Assembly (NCBI GenBank): GCA_017405845.1
Contig: JAFQZQ010000024.1
Location: 1-64,000, forward strand
Length of the DNA: 64,000 bases
From: Mogibacterium sp.
GTDB taxonomy: Bacteria > Bacillota > Clostridia > Peptostreptococcales > Anaerovoracaceae
Direction of reading: 5' to 3'
A program made the translations under genes and the position numbers. This document shows, piece after piece, positions 34,091 to 42,217 of this stretch. The notes under the pieces are model-generated. The model made no database searches and had not been told where the DNA came from. It saw only the letters and a list, made by a program, of their open reading frames with translations. Position 1 is the first letter of the stretch, and every line of letters begins with the position of its first letter.

Positions 34091-35529
34091 GCTTCTACTG
34101 GATTTCCTTCTGCATCGCGCGGTGTCATTTTGCTTATTATATTCTTTCTTATGCGTTTCGTATAGAGCATCGACATCGTAAAGCCGACGACCTCAGCGCA
34201 AGGGAAAGCCCACCATACCATGTTGACTCCTCCGATCTTCGCAAAGATGTAGGCACATGGAATTATAATAAGCAGCTGCCTTACCAGCGAAATGTTCATG
34301 CTGTATACGCTCTTGCCGAGTGCCTGGAAAGCTGCTCCTCTCATGATCGCGTATCCCGCGAACGGGAAGTTGAGCGATATGATGTGGAGTGCGACTACGC
34401 CCATTGATACCATCTCAGGCGGAGCACTGAACAGTGCCATGAGTTGCTCCGGGAAGAGCCAGAATATAAGTGTGCCGACGGACATCAGTCCGATGCCGTA
34501 TCTGGCGCCTATGCTCATGGTCTTCTCCAGTCTGTCTCTTCTGTCAGCGCCGTAGTTATAAGCGATAATAGGAACAGAAGCGTTGTTCATACCGAAAAGA
34601 GGCATGAATACGAAGCTCTGCAGCTTGAAATATACTCCGAAAGTCGTGACAGCGAGGTCCGAGAACGCAGCGAGTATCTTGTTGAGGCTGAAGTTCATTA
34701 CAGCTCCGACAGACTGCAGAACGATCGAAGGAATACCTATTCTGTAGATCTCCTTCATTGTCTGCCAGTGCGGACGCAGCTTATGTATCGAAAGGCCGAC
34801 TTCCTTATTGAACTTTCTGTTGAATGTAAATCCGAGTATGCAGCCGAGTATCTGTCCGAAAACAGTCGCCAGTGCCGCACCCTTTGCTCCCATCGCCGGA
34901 AGTCCGAAGAATCCGAAGATGAGGATAGGGTCTACGACCGCGTTGAACAGCGTGCTCGATACCTGCATAAAGAATATGTAGTTGGTCTTACCCGTGCCCT
35001 GCAGCAGTCTCTCAAACATCGACTGTATCATCGGAGCTATCGAGAGCCACTGGGTTATTCTTAAATACACAGTACCCTCGGAGATTATCTGCGCGCTTGT
35101 ATCTGCTCCGGTCACAAGGCTCATGATCGGTCCTGCAAAGCAGCCTATCACGAAGAAGAACGTGTAGTTGATGGCCGCAAGTATGAATCCGTTGTGCGCT
35201 ACTTTATCAGCTTTTTCGTACTGTTTTGCACCGAGATATCTCGAGAGCAGAGCGCTCATGCCTACGGCTGTACCGATTCCGAACGCCACGTTGAGGTTCT
35301 GGAACGGGAAGCAGTATGAGACGGCTGTCAGCGAGTCAGTGCTGTAATGGCCGAGGTAGATGGAGTCTACGATATTATAAAGCGCCATGACGAACATCGA
35401 CACCGCGAGAGGTGCCGACATTTTAAGCAGCAGCGGGTGGACAGGCTCAATACCGAGCTTGTCCGAATCGCGCTTTTTCGTCATATTCTTTTCCGGTTCC
35501 GAGTTAACTTTTTTACTATTATCTTCCAT
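34087..35529 (-). CDS. MATE-family multidrug/solute exporter
   Basis: 480-residue membrane protein with twelve helices in two halves. Segments such as PLAVSMFVMALYNIVDSIYL and GIGTAVGMSALLSRYLGAKQ are typical of the MATE family (NorM/DinF branch). It exports cationic drugs or metabolites in exchange for Na+ or H+. I take the ATG at 35527-35529, 17 bases past the ATPase stop. The open frame reaches 35586, but those 19 residues overlap the ATPase gene. It forms a unit with the P-type ATPase upstream and the cyclo-ligase downstream. Confidence 0.9.
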   Translation of the reverse strand: MEDNSKKVNSEPEKNMTKKRDSDKLGIEPVHPLLLKMSAPLAVSMFVMALYNIVDSIYLGHYSTDSLTAVSYCFPFQNLNVAFGIGTAVGMSALLSRYLGAKQYEKADKVAHNGFILAAINYTFFFVIGCFAGPIMSLVTGADTSAQIISEGTVYLRITQWLSIAPMIQSMFERLLQGTGKTNYIFFMQVSSTLFNAVVDPILIFGFFGLPAMGAKGAALATVFGQILGCILGFTFNRKFNKEVGLSIHKLRPHWQTMKEIYRIGIPSIVLQSVGAVMNFSLNKILAAFSDLAVTTFGVYFKLQSFVFMPLFGMNNASVPIIAYNYGADRRDRLEKTMSIGARYGIGLMSVGTLIFWLFPEQLMALFSAPPEMVSMGVVALHIISLNFPFAGYAIMRGAAFQALGKSVYSMNISLVRQLLIIIPCAYIFAKIGGVNMVWWAFPCAEVVGFTMSMLYTKRIRKNIISKMTPRDAEGNPVEA

Positions 35530-35545
35530 GTATAATAATACTTTC

Positions 35546-38281
35546 TCAGCTCCTGAGCTCCTCGCCCTTTCTGCGGGCGGAAGCACGCTGGAATGCCTTT
35601 ATGATCTCAACGATAGGTATGATGAGTATCGCCAGACCCATAGCGATGCCGTATTCTTTCATGCTGATCGTCGTGAACTCGAAGAGCGCGGCAAGAGCCG
35701 GGATCTCGATGACTACTGTTGTCAGCAGCAATGCCATTGCCGCCGAGCCCCAGAGCCAGAGGTTCTGTTTCGAGAGCGTGAACAGCGACTGTCTGCGGGA
35801 TCTCATGTTGAACGAGTGGAATATCTCGGTCATGGACATCGTCAGGAACGCCATGGTAATGCCGTCGTTGCTCGCCACAATGTGCCACTGACCAGTCTCA
35901 AGGAACTCACCGATGAAATACGCCGTGAGCACCAGAAGCGTAGTGACCGCTCCCTGGTAGACTATATCCACATCCATGCCGCCCGCGAACACTCCTTCAC
36001 GCGCGCTTCTAGGCTTCTGCTTCATGGAGTCGCCTTCGCCCTCCTCCATTCCGAGAGCAAGTGCCGGGAGCGAATCCGTTATGAGGTTGATCCACAGCAG
36101 GTGTGCCGGCTTCAGGATCGTGAAGTTCAGTATGGTTGCTATGAGTATCGACAGCACCTCGCTTATATTAGTCGCGAGCAGGAACTGTATCGACTTTCTG
36201 ATATTTGAGTAGATGCGGCGTCCCTCTTCGACAGCCGAAACGATAGTGGCGAAGTTGTCATCCGCGAGTATCATGTCGGCGACGTTCTTTGTGACGTCAG
36301 TACCGGTGATGCCCATGCCGACTCCGATGTCAGCAGACTTGATGGCCGGGGCGTCGTTAACGCCGTCACCCGTCATTGCGGTGACCATCCTTCTGGCGCG
36401 CCATGCTTTTACTATCCTTACCTTATGCTCAGGCTGTACTCTTGCATATACCGAGTACGTTCCTACCTTATTGAGGAGCTCCTCATCGCTCATGTCGTCG
36501 AGGGCAGATCCGAGTATAGCATCGTCGGCACTTTCGATAATGCCGAGTTCCTTTCCGATCGCTACAGCTGTATCAAGCTGGTCGCCTGTGATCATGATAG
36601 GTCTGATGCCGGCAGTCCAGCATTCAGCCACAGCGTCCTTGACCTCAGGTCTGATAGGATCGATCATTCCCAGAAGGCCTACGAAGATGAGCTTCTGCTC
36701 GAGGTTCTGGTCAGAGAAGTCGTCCGGTCTCTCGTGATATACGCGTGCTGCGAGCGAGAGCACTCTGAGCGCCTTGCCTGCCATTCTGGCATTGTCTCTC
36801 TTTACATTTGCAGCCAGCTCTTCTGTCAGCGGCTCAATGCCGTGATCAGTCAGAATGTGTGTGCAGTGTCTGAGCACCACATCCGGAGCTCCCTTTGTGA
36901 ACTGCACGTACTCAGATCTGGCGATGAGCCTGTCAAGCTCAGTATCGAGTCCTGCCGGCGAATCCATGTCGTTGTTCTTGTGAACAGTGGACATCATCTT
37001 GCGACCCGAGTCGAACGGAGCTTCTCCCACGCGAGGGAAGAGATCGACGAGTTCCGGCTTCGGGAGATTCTGTATTGAAGAATATGCTACCAGGGCAGCC
37101 TCAGTAGGTTCGCCCACGACCTCCTCTATGCCTTCTTCATTAACCTTGAGCTCCGCATCGCAGCAAAGTGCCATGCCTGCTGCAAGGATATCTCTGTCGT
37201 GACCGGCATAGTCTACGACTGTCATCTTGTTCTGAGTGAGTGTACCTGTCTTGTCCGAGCAGATTATCTGAGCGCAGCCGAGAGTCTCTACAGCCGTGAG
37301 TCTCCTTATGACCGCGTTGCGGTGTGACATTTTGGTTACGCCTATCGACAGAACGATAGTAACTACCGCTACAAGTCCCTCAGGGATAGCTGCAACGGCG
37401 AGCGATATCGCCAGCATGAAGGTGTCGATCATTACATCCATGCTGAGATGGCCGGCCTTGATTACTCCGAGCACGAATATGAATACGCAGATTCCCAGCA
37501 CGAGCTTGGTGAGTATGCGTGAGAGCTGCGCCAGTTTGATCTGCAGAGGCGTGAGTTCTTCCTCTGCCTGCGAGATCGCGTCGGCTATCTTGCCCATCTC
37601 GGTGGACATGCCCGTGCCCGTGATGACGGCCTTGCCTCTGCCATATACCACGGTGCTTCCCATGTATATCATGTTGCGTCTGTCAGCAAGAGGTACGTCC
37701 TTTGCATTGGCGCCAAGCTCAAGAGCATCGCTCTGCTTGGTGACAGGCACCGACTCTCCGGTCAGTGCAGCCTCCTCAACCTTCATCGAGGCTTCCTCAA
37801 TGATTCGTCCGTCCGCAGGGATGCTGTCGCCCGCTTCGAGGATTACTATGTCGCCTACCACAAGCTCACTGCTCTCAATGCTGACTATCTGTCCGTCGCG
37901 CAGCACCTTTGACCTTGCTGCCGTCATCTGCTTGAGGGCTGCGATAGCCTCCTCAGCTTTGTTCTCCTGTACGACTCCAAGCACGGAGTTGAGCACTACT
38001 ACGAACAGGATGATGAAGACGTCTGACGGGTTCTCATGCTGATACAGCGATGTGATCAGCGAGAGAGCTGCTGCTGCGAGCAGGATTATGATCATAGGGT
38101 CCTTCATCTGATCGAAGAACCTTGCGATGCTGCTCCTCTTCTTTGCTTCTATCAGTTTGTTTGGTCCGTTAGCCTCAAGCCTTGCCGCCGCTTCCGCAGA
38201 CGTCAGTCCATGTGCCTCAGAACCGGCCTCAGCGAGAACCGATTCGACGGACTCAAGATATGGTCTGTAACCTTCTTTCAT
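35546..38281 (-). CDS. Cation-transporting P-type ATPase, calcium pump type
   Basis: 911-residue P2A-type pump. Motifs in order: N-terminal cation ATPase domain (AEAGSEAHGLTSAEAAARLE), actuator LTGESVPVTK, helix M4 PEGL in AAIPEGLVAVVTIVLSIG, phosphorylation site CSDKTGTLTQNKMTVV, nucleotide-site KGAP, MITGDQLDTA and the hinge MTGDGVNDAPAIKSADIGVG. The intact PEGL and the later ATNISEVLSI helix fit Ca2+ (or Mn2+) transport, as in PMR1/LMCA1-type pumps. It heads the run leading to MATE, cyclo-ligase and trpS. A clear promoter and a stable hairpin lie in its leader. Confidence 0.93.
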   Translation of the reverse strand: MKEGYRPYLESVESVLAEAGSEAHGLTSAEAAARLEANGPNKLIEAKKRSSIARFFDQMKDPMIIILLAAAALSLITSLYQHENPSDVFIILFVVVLNSVLGVVQENKAEEAIAALKQMTAARSKVLRDGQIVSIESSELVVGDIVILEAGDSIPADGRIIEEASMKVEEAALTGESVPVTKQSDALELGANAKDVPLADRRNMIYMGSTVVYGRGKAVITGTGMSTEMGKIADAISQAEEELTPLQIKLAQLSRILTKLVLGICVFIFVLGVIKAGHLSMDVMIDTFMLAISLAVAAIPEGLVAVVTIVLSIGVTKMSHRNAVIRRLTAVETLGCAQIICSDKTGTLTQNKMTVVDYAGHDRDILAAGMALCCDAELKVNEEGIEEVVGEPTEAALVAYSSIQNLPKPELVDLFPRVGEAPFDSGRKMMSTVHKNNDMDSPAGLDTELDRLIARSEYVQFTKGAPDVVLRHCTHILTDHGIEPLTEELAANVKRDNARMAGKALRVLSLAARVYHERPDDFSDQNLEQKLIFVGLLGMIDPIRPEVKDAVAECWTAGIRPIMITGDQLDTAVAIGKELGIIESADDAILGSALDDMSDEELLNKVGTYSVYARVQPEHKVRIVKAWRARRMVTAMTGDGVNDAPAIKSADIGVGMGITGTDVTKNVADMILADDNFATIVSAVEEGRRIYSNIRKSIQFLLATNISEVLSILIATILNFTILKPAHLLWINLITDSLPALALGMEEGEGDSMKQKPRSAREGVFAGGMDVDIVYQGAVTTLLVLTAYFIGEFLETGQWHIVASNDGITMAFLTMSMTEIFHSFNMRSRRQSLFTLSKQNLWLWGSAAMALLLTTVVIEIPALAALFEFTTISMKEYGIAMGLAILIIPIVEIIKAFQRASARRKGEELRS

Positions 38282-38331
38282 AATAAATGATCCCCCTTTT
38301 CTGTAGATCCATTAACTTGATCGCGACCGGT

Positions 38332-38377
38332 GGGATCAGGTGCAGACATCGCCGTTTCGATGTCCCGGCCTCATCCC
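38332..38377 (-). ncRNA. Structured hairpin in the P-type ATPase leader
   Basis: GGGAT-C-AGG pairs with CCT-C-ATCCC, a 4x4 internal loop follows, then GACATCG/CGATGTC closes a six-base loop. It lies just after the predicted transcript start and about 50 bases before the ATG. It has no T-run. I do not match it to a known riboswitch class. Confidence 0.45.
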
Positions 38378-38392
38378 GCAGATAACTGATGA

Positions 38393-38421
38393 ATTATATC
38401 ATTATTAGAAGGTCTTTTCCA
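38393..38421 (-). promoter_or_regulatory. Promoter of the P-type ATPase run
   Basis: Minus strand TGGAAA, 17 bases, perfect TATAAT with a TGn extension (TGATATAAT). Confidence 0.65.
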
Positions 38422-38423
38422 CT

Positions 38424-38542
38424 CAAACAGCGCTTATTACATGCCTTTTCTCGCTTGCTCCGTCGACGGAGATACCATCTCTCCGGCATCCTTAGCGTCT
38501 CCTGCGCAATGCTCGAATCAGCATGCAATAAGCGCTGTTTGT
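38424..38542. repeat. 119-bp structure with 21-bp terminal inverted repeats
   Basis: Arms 38424-38444 and 38522-38542 pair over 21 bases with one mismatch (they begin CAAACAGCGC and end GCGCTGTTTG). The interior has a 14-bp perfect palindrome, CTCCGTCGACGGAG, at 38458-38471 and a further GGAGA/TCTCC hairpin. It lies between two divergent promoters and codes for nothing visible. I see no target-site duplication. The rest of the gap, 38543-38647, is AT-rich with no further structure. Confidence 0.7.
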
Positions 38543-38647
38543 ATTTTTAACGAACTTTAAGAAAAACGTTGAATTTTCAAAATATTGAAATATCAAGTAT
38601 TTGTATTGAAAGCGCCTCGGTTGACAATTTTTTGACAATGTTTTTGT

Positions 38648-38676
38648 TTGACATCACATTTTCAACACATTAGAAT
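38648..38676 (+). promoter_or_regulatory. Strong promoter of the second AGCS gene
   Basis: TTGACA, exactly 17 bases, TAGAAT. Two more TTGACA hexamers lie just upstream at 38621 and 38632. The leader is about 90 bases and ends in AAGGAGG seven bases before the ATG. Confidence 0.75.
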
Positions 38677-38774
38677 TTATATGTATAGATTCAGATTGGG
38701 GTAGTATGTTTATAACGATCTGGACGAGTACGACCATTCTTATAAGTTATTGGATTTTTTAAGGAGGTTTTTTT

Positions 38775-40229
38775 ATGAGCGTTGGTGAATTTATAGGCTG
38801 GTTAGACGGTCTTGTATGGGGTACCGTAATGATGGTTCTCATCATCGTTGTAGGTATTCTCCTGTCCGTTAGAACCAAGTTCCACCCACAGAGAAGGCTC
38901 GGATTATCCCTCAGATACGCCGTTACAAACGAGGAAGGCGCAGAGGGAGACGTATCCAGCTTCGGAGCTCTTACAACAGCCCTCGCTGCTACTGTAGGTA
39001 CAGGAAACATCGTAGGTGTATCCACAGCTATCATGGGCGGCGGTCCTGGAGCTCTCTTCTGGATGGAGTTTGCAGCATTCTTCGGAATCGCTACAAAGTA
39101 CGCAGAAGGTGTTCTTGCTGTTAAGTACAGACACGTAAAGGAAGACGGCTCGATCCTCGGCGGACCTTTCTACTACATTGAAAAGGGAATGGGTCCTAAG
39201 TGGAAATGGCTCGGCAAGCTGTTCGCTCTCTTCGGCTCACTCGCCGGAGCTCTCGGTATCGGAACATCCACACAGGTTAACGGTATCGTAAACGCTATCA
39301 ACAAGGTAGCTGTTGAGGCTGGTGCAACAAAGGTTGCTTTCACAGCATTCGGACAGGACGCTACATGGGTCAAGGTCATCGCGGCTATCATCATCACAGC
39401 AGGCACAATCGCCGTAATCGTCGGTGGTATCCAGAGAATCGCTCAGGTTACTGAGAGAGTCGTACCTGCAATGATGGTACTCTACGTAGTATCCGCTCTG
39501 CTGGTATTCTTCTTCAACATCGGTCACCTCGGTGAAGCTCTTGTAAAGATATTCACAGGCGCATTCGGTGCAAACGCTGAGTACGCTGCACTCGCAGGCG
39601 GAGCAGGCGCTGCATTCAGACTTGCAATGCAAAAGGGTGTTGCGAGAGGTATCTTCTCGAATGAGGCTGGTCTCGGTTCCGCTCCTATCGCTGCTGCTGC
39701 TGCACAGACAAGAGAATGTGTACGTCAGGGCATGGTATCCTCGACAGGTACATTCCTCGACACTATCGTTATCTGCACAATGACAGGTCTCTGCGTAGTT
39801 ATGACAGGCGCAAACGAGCAGGGTCTCGAGGGCGTAGAAGTAACGATGTGGGCATTCGGACATGGATTCCCATGGCCAACAATGGTAGGATATGTGATCC
39901 TCGCTACATGCCTCGCACTCTTCGCATTCTCGACTATCCTCGGTTGGGACTACTACGCTGAGAGATGTTTCGACTACTTCACAAACGGCAACAAGGGTGC
40001 TATCAGTGCTTACAGATGGCTGTATGTAGCTGCTGTAGCTATCGGACCTTTCCTGCCACTCGGAGTTGTTTGGGACTTCGCTGACCTGATGAACGGACTC
40101 ATGGCATTCCCTAACCTGGTTGCTCTGTTCGCTCTCTCCGGCGTTGTTGCAAAAGAGACATTCGACTTCTGGGAAAGAAGACAGTCAGGCGCATACAACG
40201 ACAACCTGCCAAAGAAGGCTAAAAAATAG
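38775..40229 (+). CDS. AGCS-family alanine/glycine:cation symporter (second copy)
   Basis: 484-residue Na+- or H+-coupled symporter for alanine or glycine. Signatures: ALAATVGTGNIVGVSTAIMG, GGGPGALFWMEFAAFFGIAT, LGGPFYYIEKGMG and GIFSNEAGLGSAPIAAAAAQ. It differs from the first copy at many positions. Codon use stands out: threonine is almost always ACA and short codon sets are favoured, unlike neighbouring genes that use ACG and ACC freely. With a consensus promoter, AAGGAGG site and strong terminator, this suggests very high expression. It is a single-gene transcript. Confidence 0.93.
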   Translation: MSVGEFIGWLDGLVWGTVMMVLIIVVGILLSVRTKFHPQRRLGLSLRYAVTNEEGAEGDVSSFGALTTALAATVGTGNIVGVSTAIMGGGPGALFWMEFAAFFGIATKYAEGVLAVKYRHVKEDGSILGGPFYYIEKGMGPKWKWLGKLFALFGSLAGALGIGTSTQVNGIVNAINKVAVEAGATKVAFTAFGQDATWVKVIAAIIITAGTIAVIVGGIQRIAQVTERVVPAMMVLYVVSALLVFFFNIGHLGEALVKIFTGAFGANAEYAALAGGAGAAFRLAMQKGVARGIFSNEAGLGSAPIAAAAAQTRECVRQGMVSSTGTFLDTIVICTMTGLCVVMTGANEQGLEGVEVTMWAFGHGFPWPTMVGYVILATCLALFAFSTILGWDYYAERCFDYFTNGNKGAISAYRWLYVAAVAIGPFLPLGVVWDFADLMNGLMAFPNLVALFALSGVVAKETFDFWERRQSGAYNDNLPKKAKK

Positions 40230-40281
40230 TCTAACGGCTTAACGATCAATCGATCACAAAAATCAAACCAATAACTGATAT

Positions 40282-40312
40282 GACCCCGCACTCCGGTGCG
40301 GGGTCATTTTTC
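40282..40312 (+). terminator. Terminator of the second AGCS gene
   Basis: GACCCCGCA, six-base loop, TGCGGGGTC, then ATTTTTC. Confidence 0.9.
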
Positions 40313-40317
40313 ATAAG

Positions 40318-40343
40318 TAAAAGCCCCGCGTCAGACGCGGGAC
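40318..40343 (-). terminator. Terminator of the basic membrane protein gene
   Basis: Minus strand GTCCCGCGTC, short loop, GACGCGGGGC, then TTTTA. It sits back to back with the plus-strand terminator. Confidence 0.75.
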
Positions 40344-40380
40344 TTGTCTCTGTCGCATATGTGTTGTAGAGATCTGCCGG

Positions 40381-40842
40381 CTACTTCTTTTTCTGGTTAC
40401 CGACTACAGGCTCGGCCTTTACCTTCTTCCAGGTCTTCCTTACCTGATCTATCTGCTTCTTGTCTACGTTTCTCTTCTTCAGCTCTTTAACGTACATTTC
40501 TTCAGTCATGCCGATCTGCTTATAGTACTTGATCATGGATCTTTCCTTGTACTGGATGAAGAAGTAAAGTCCCCCTACCACGGCGAGTCCGATTACCATT
40601 GCGATCAGCAGGCCCCACCATCTGAGCTTCAGGATCAGCAGTACGGATGCGATTATCCATACAACGCCAACAGCGATAGCACCGTTCCTGAGAGTTTTCT
40701 GATCGATGCCTTTAGGAGCCTTGATGCCCTGCGTGTTGATCTGCTGTCTGTAAAGGTTCTTCTGATATCCGCCGGACGGACGATTGTACATCATATTTCC
40801 CTGCATGCCGCCCTTTGCTTTTCCGTATCTGTTCTTAGCCAT
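40381..40842 (-). CDS. Small basic two-helix membrane protein, function unknown
   Basis: 153 residues. A basic, Gln- and Tyr-rich N-terminus (NRYGKAKGGMQGNMMYNRPS) is followed by two close membrane helices at about 53-72 and 77-95 (IAVGVVWIIASVLLILKL and LLIAMVIGLAVVGGLYFF) and a strongly basic C-terminal region with MTEEMYVKELKKRNVDKKQI. I do not recognise a family. Both tails should be cytoplasmic and could bind RNA, DNA or acidic lipids. It is transcribed alone and has its own terminator. Confidence 0.65.
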   Translation of the reverse strand: MAKNRYGKAKGGMQGNMMYNRPSGGYQKNLYRQQINTQGIKAPKGIDQKTLRNGAIAVGVVWIIASVLLILKLRWWGLLIAMVIGLAVVGGLYFFIQYKERSMIKYYKQIGMTEEMYVKELKKRNVDKKQIDQVRKTWKKVKAEPVVGNQKKK

Positions 40843-40960
40843 ATTCTCTTTCCCTTCTAATAGGTTGTTGTTTTTAATTTTTTACTATGTGAGTTTATCA
40901 TATTATCGAAAAGTGTCAATGGGACAGTTCGAAGAGGACCCGGCCATATTGTGCTAAAAG

Positions 40961-41136
40961 CAACCTTGTACCGGTGCCCCGTTTTTACCTTTTCTGTCAA
41001 GGTATTTTGAAAATAACCTTGACAGATCGGCGGTTTTTCGAAAAATCTACAAGGTTTCCTCAAAAAAGCCCTGATTTTTACGCGGCAAGATCCGCAAAAC
41101 TTGACAGATCCAAGGTTTTTCGAAAAATCTACAAGG
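40961..41136. repeat. CCTTG/CAAGG hairpin repeat cluster, copy 2
   Basis: Three linked imperfect palindromes. CTGTCAAGG at 40994-41002 pairs with CCTTGACAG at 41017-41025. Units 41017-41054 and 41099-41136 each run from a CTTGACAGATC end to an ATCTACAAGG end and hold the palindrome TTTTTCGAAAAA; they share 26 identical bases at a spacing of about 82. A single ACCTTGTA lies at 40963. The same words occur at 10871-11050. Confidence 0.7.
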
Positions 41137-41237
41137 TTTGCGTCTCGGTCACGAGTGGCAGGTTTGCGCCTCAGCCCCAATGCAAGGCTTGCATCTCGCT
41201 CCCTGGTGGCAAGGCTTGCATCTCGCTCCCGGATGAC
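41133..41237. repeat. Four tandem repeats of about 27 bp
   Basis: Units at 41133-41159, 41160-41183, 41184-41210 and 41211-41237 are 27, 24, 27 and 27 bases. Units 3 and 4 share their first 20 bases; units 1 and 2 are degraded. Each starts AAGG(C/T)TTGC or a close variant. The remaining gap to 41277 shows nothing. Confidence 0.75.
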
Positions 41238-41277
41238 TAAGGCTAGGGTAGCCGAATGAGGATATTTTGAGGCTTGA

Positions 41278-41307
41278 TTGAAAACCGCCCTCTCTTTGCG
41301 GTATTAT
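41278..41307 (+). promoter_or_regulatory. Promoter of the Hsp70-like pair with hairpin spacer
   Basis: TTGAAA, 18 bases, TATTAT. The spacer itself contains ACCGC/GCGGT, a possible operator. Transcription would begin near 41314, only about three bases before the first ATG, so the mRNA may be leaderless. Confidence 0.55.
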
Positions 41308-41316
41308 TAAATTACT

Positions 41317-42201
41317 ATGAAAATGACTGAATTGCTTGAAAAAGACAAGGATAAGCTGCTTACGGAACTTTCCGCTGCAGCTTCTGCCGAGAAGGCCATC
41401 AAGGTACTCGAAAACGAGATCGACAAGCTGCTCCTTAAGCATAACGAGCAGTGTGAGACCGACCGGGAAAGAGAATCCGCTGCATATATGATGCAGGCGG
41501 TAAGGCTTTCGCTGCCTCTGATCGATTCAAATGGAAAGATCAAGGTATGGGAGAGCGGTCACAGGAGCGATGAAGACACAGGAGGTTCCTTTAAGCCATC
41601 GTTCCTGATACTCCTGATCGTCGGCCTTGCGCTTTGCGTCTTCGGATTCGGGCCTCTGATGATGGATGCCTATACGGCAGCAGCGGCTAATGCCCGCGAC
41701 CAGGTGTTACTGCACGGAGGTGCTACGGTAGTCGGACTGATTGCCCTCTACTTCTCGGGTTATATGTACAGCAGGCCTAAGAAGGCAGGCAAAAAGGAAT
41801 ATCAGGTGGATATCCGCATTGATGCTGACCGCATATACCGCAACTTCCGCACCACCATTCTTTCTGTAGACCAGAGTCTCGAAGAGATTCGCGCTGCGGA
41901 GCGCTGGCAGGCGCGTGAAAAAGCCGGCACCATTGAAGGGAGGACTGTTTCCCAGTCCGAGCTGGATCTCTTCTCCGACCTTCTTGCCGCGGCATACAGC
42001 GGTGATCCGGAATATGCCCTCGAGAAAGTCGAGCAGATTAAATACTTCCTGCACAGGCAGCAGATAGAGGTAGTGGATTACAGCAAAGAGAATGAGAAAT
42101 ACTTCGACCTGATGCCGGGAAGCAAAATGGCAACCATCAGACCTGCCATGGTAGCTCAAGGCGGGCTTCTCAAGAAGGGCCTCGCTTCTAACGGCAGATA
42201 A
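41317..42201 (+). CDS. Two-helix membrane protein, partner of the Hsp70-like ATPase
   Basis: 294 residues. The N-terminal 55 residues are charged and likely coiled coil (LLEKDKDKLLTELSAAASAE). Two membrane helices follow at about 96-118 (FLILLIVGLALCVFGFG) and 130-150 (GGATVVGLIALYFSGYMYS). A long helical C-terminal part then begins with VDIRIDADRIYRNFRTTILS. I do not recognise a family. Both large parts should face the same side, presumably the cytoplasm. It is followed after 16 bases by the Hsp70-like gene and shares its promoter, so it is a probable membrane anchor or cofactor for it. No Shine-Dalgarno site precedes the start; a second ATG lies at 41323. Confidence 0.7.
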   Translation: MKMTELLEKDKDKLLTELSAAASAEKAIKVLENEIDKLLLKHNEQCETDRERESAAYMMQAVRLSLPLIDSNGKIKVWESGHRSDEDTGGSFKPSFLILLIVGLALCVFGFGPLMMDAYTAAAANARDQVLLHGGATVVGLIALYFSGYMYSRPKKAGKKEYQVDIRIDADRIYRNFRTTILSVDQSLEEIRAAERWQAREKAGTIEGRTVSQSELDLFSDLLAAAYSGDPEYALEKVEQIKYFLHRQQIEVVDYSKENEKYFDLMPGSKMATIRPAMVAQGGLLKKGLASNGR

Positions 42202-42217
42202 GCAGAAAGGCTGAGTA

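Noticed and set aside
38424..38542. A glycine riboswitch ahead of the AGCS gene, suggested by GGAGA and a CGACGGAGCAA-like stretch.
   Set aside because: Those pieces lie on the minus strand, away from the AGCS gene, and the other conserved blocks of the glycine aptamer are missing. The long inverted arms explain the structure better.
38621..38774. A riboswitch in the leader of the second AGCS gene.
   Set aside because: The 90-base leader has only a five-base stem and no recognisable aptamer.
41133..41237. A small CRISPR array.
   Set aside because: The units are contiguous tandem repeats without spacers and no cas gene is present.
40857..41442. Two open frames on the minus strand (107 and 97 codons) across the repeat cluster.
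   Set aside because: Their sequences repeat only because the DNA repeats (GARCKPC and FFEKP units). One runs over the real promoter and start of the plus-strand operon.
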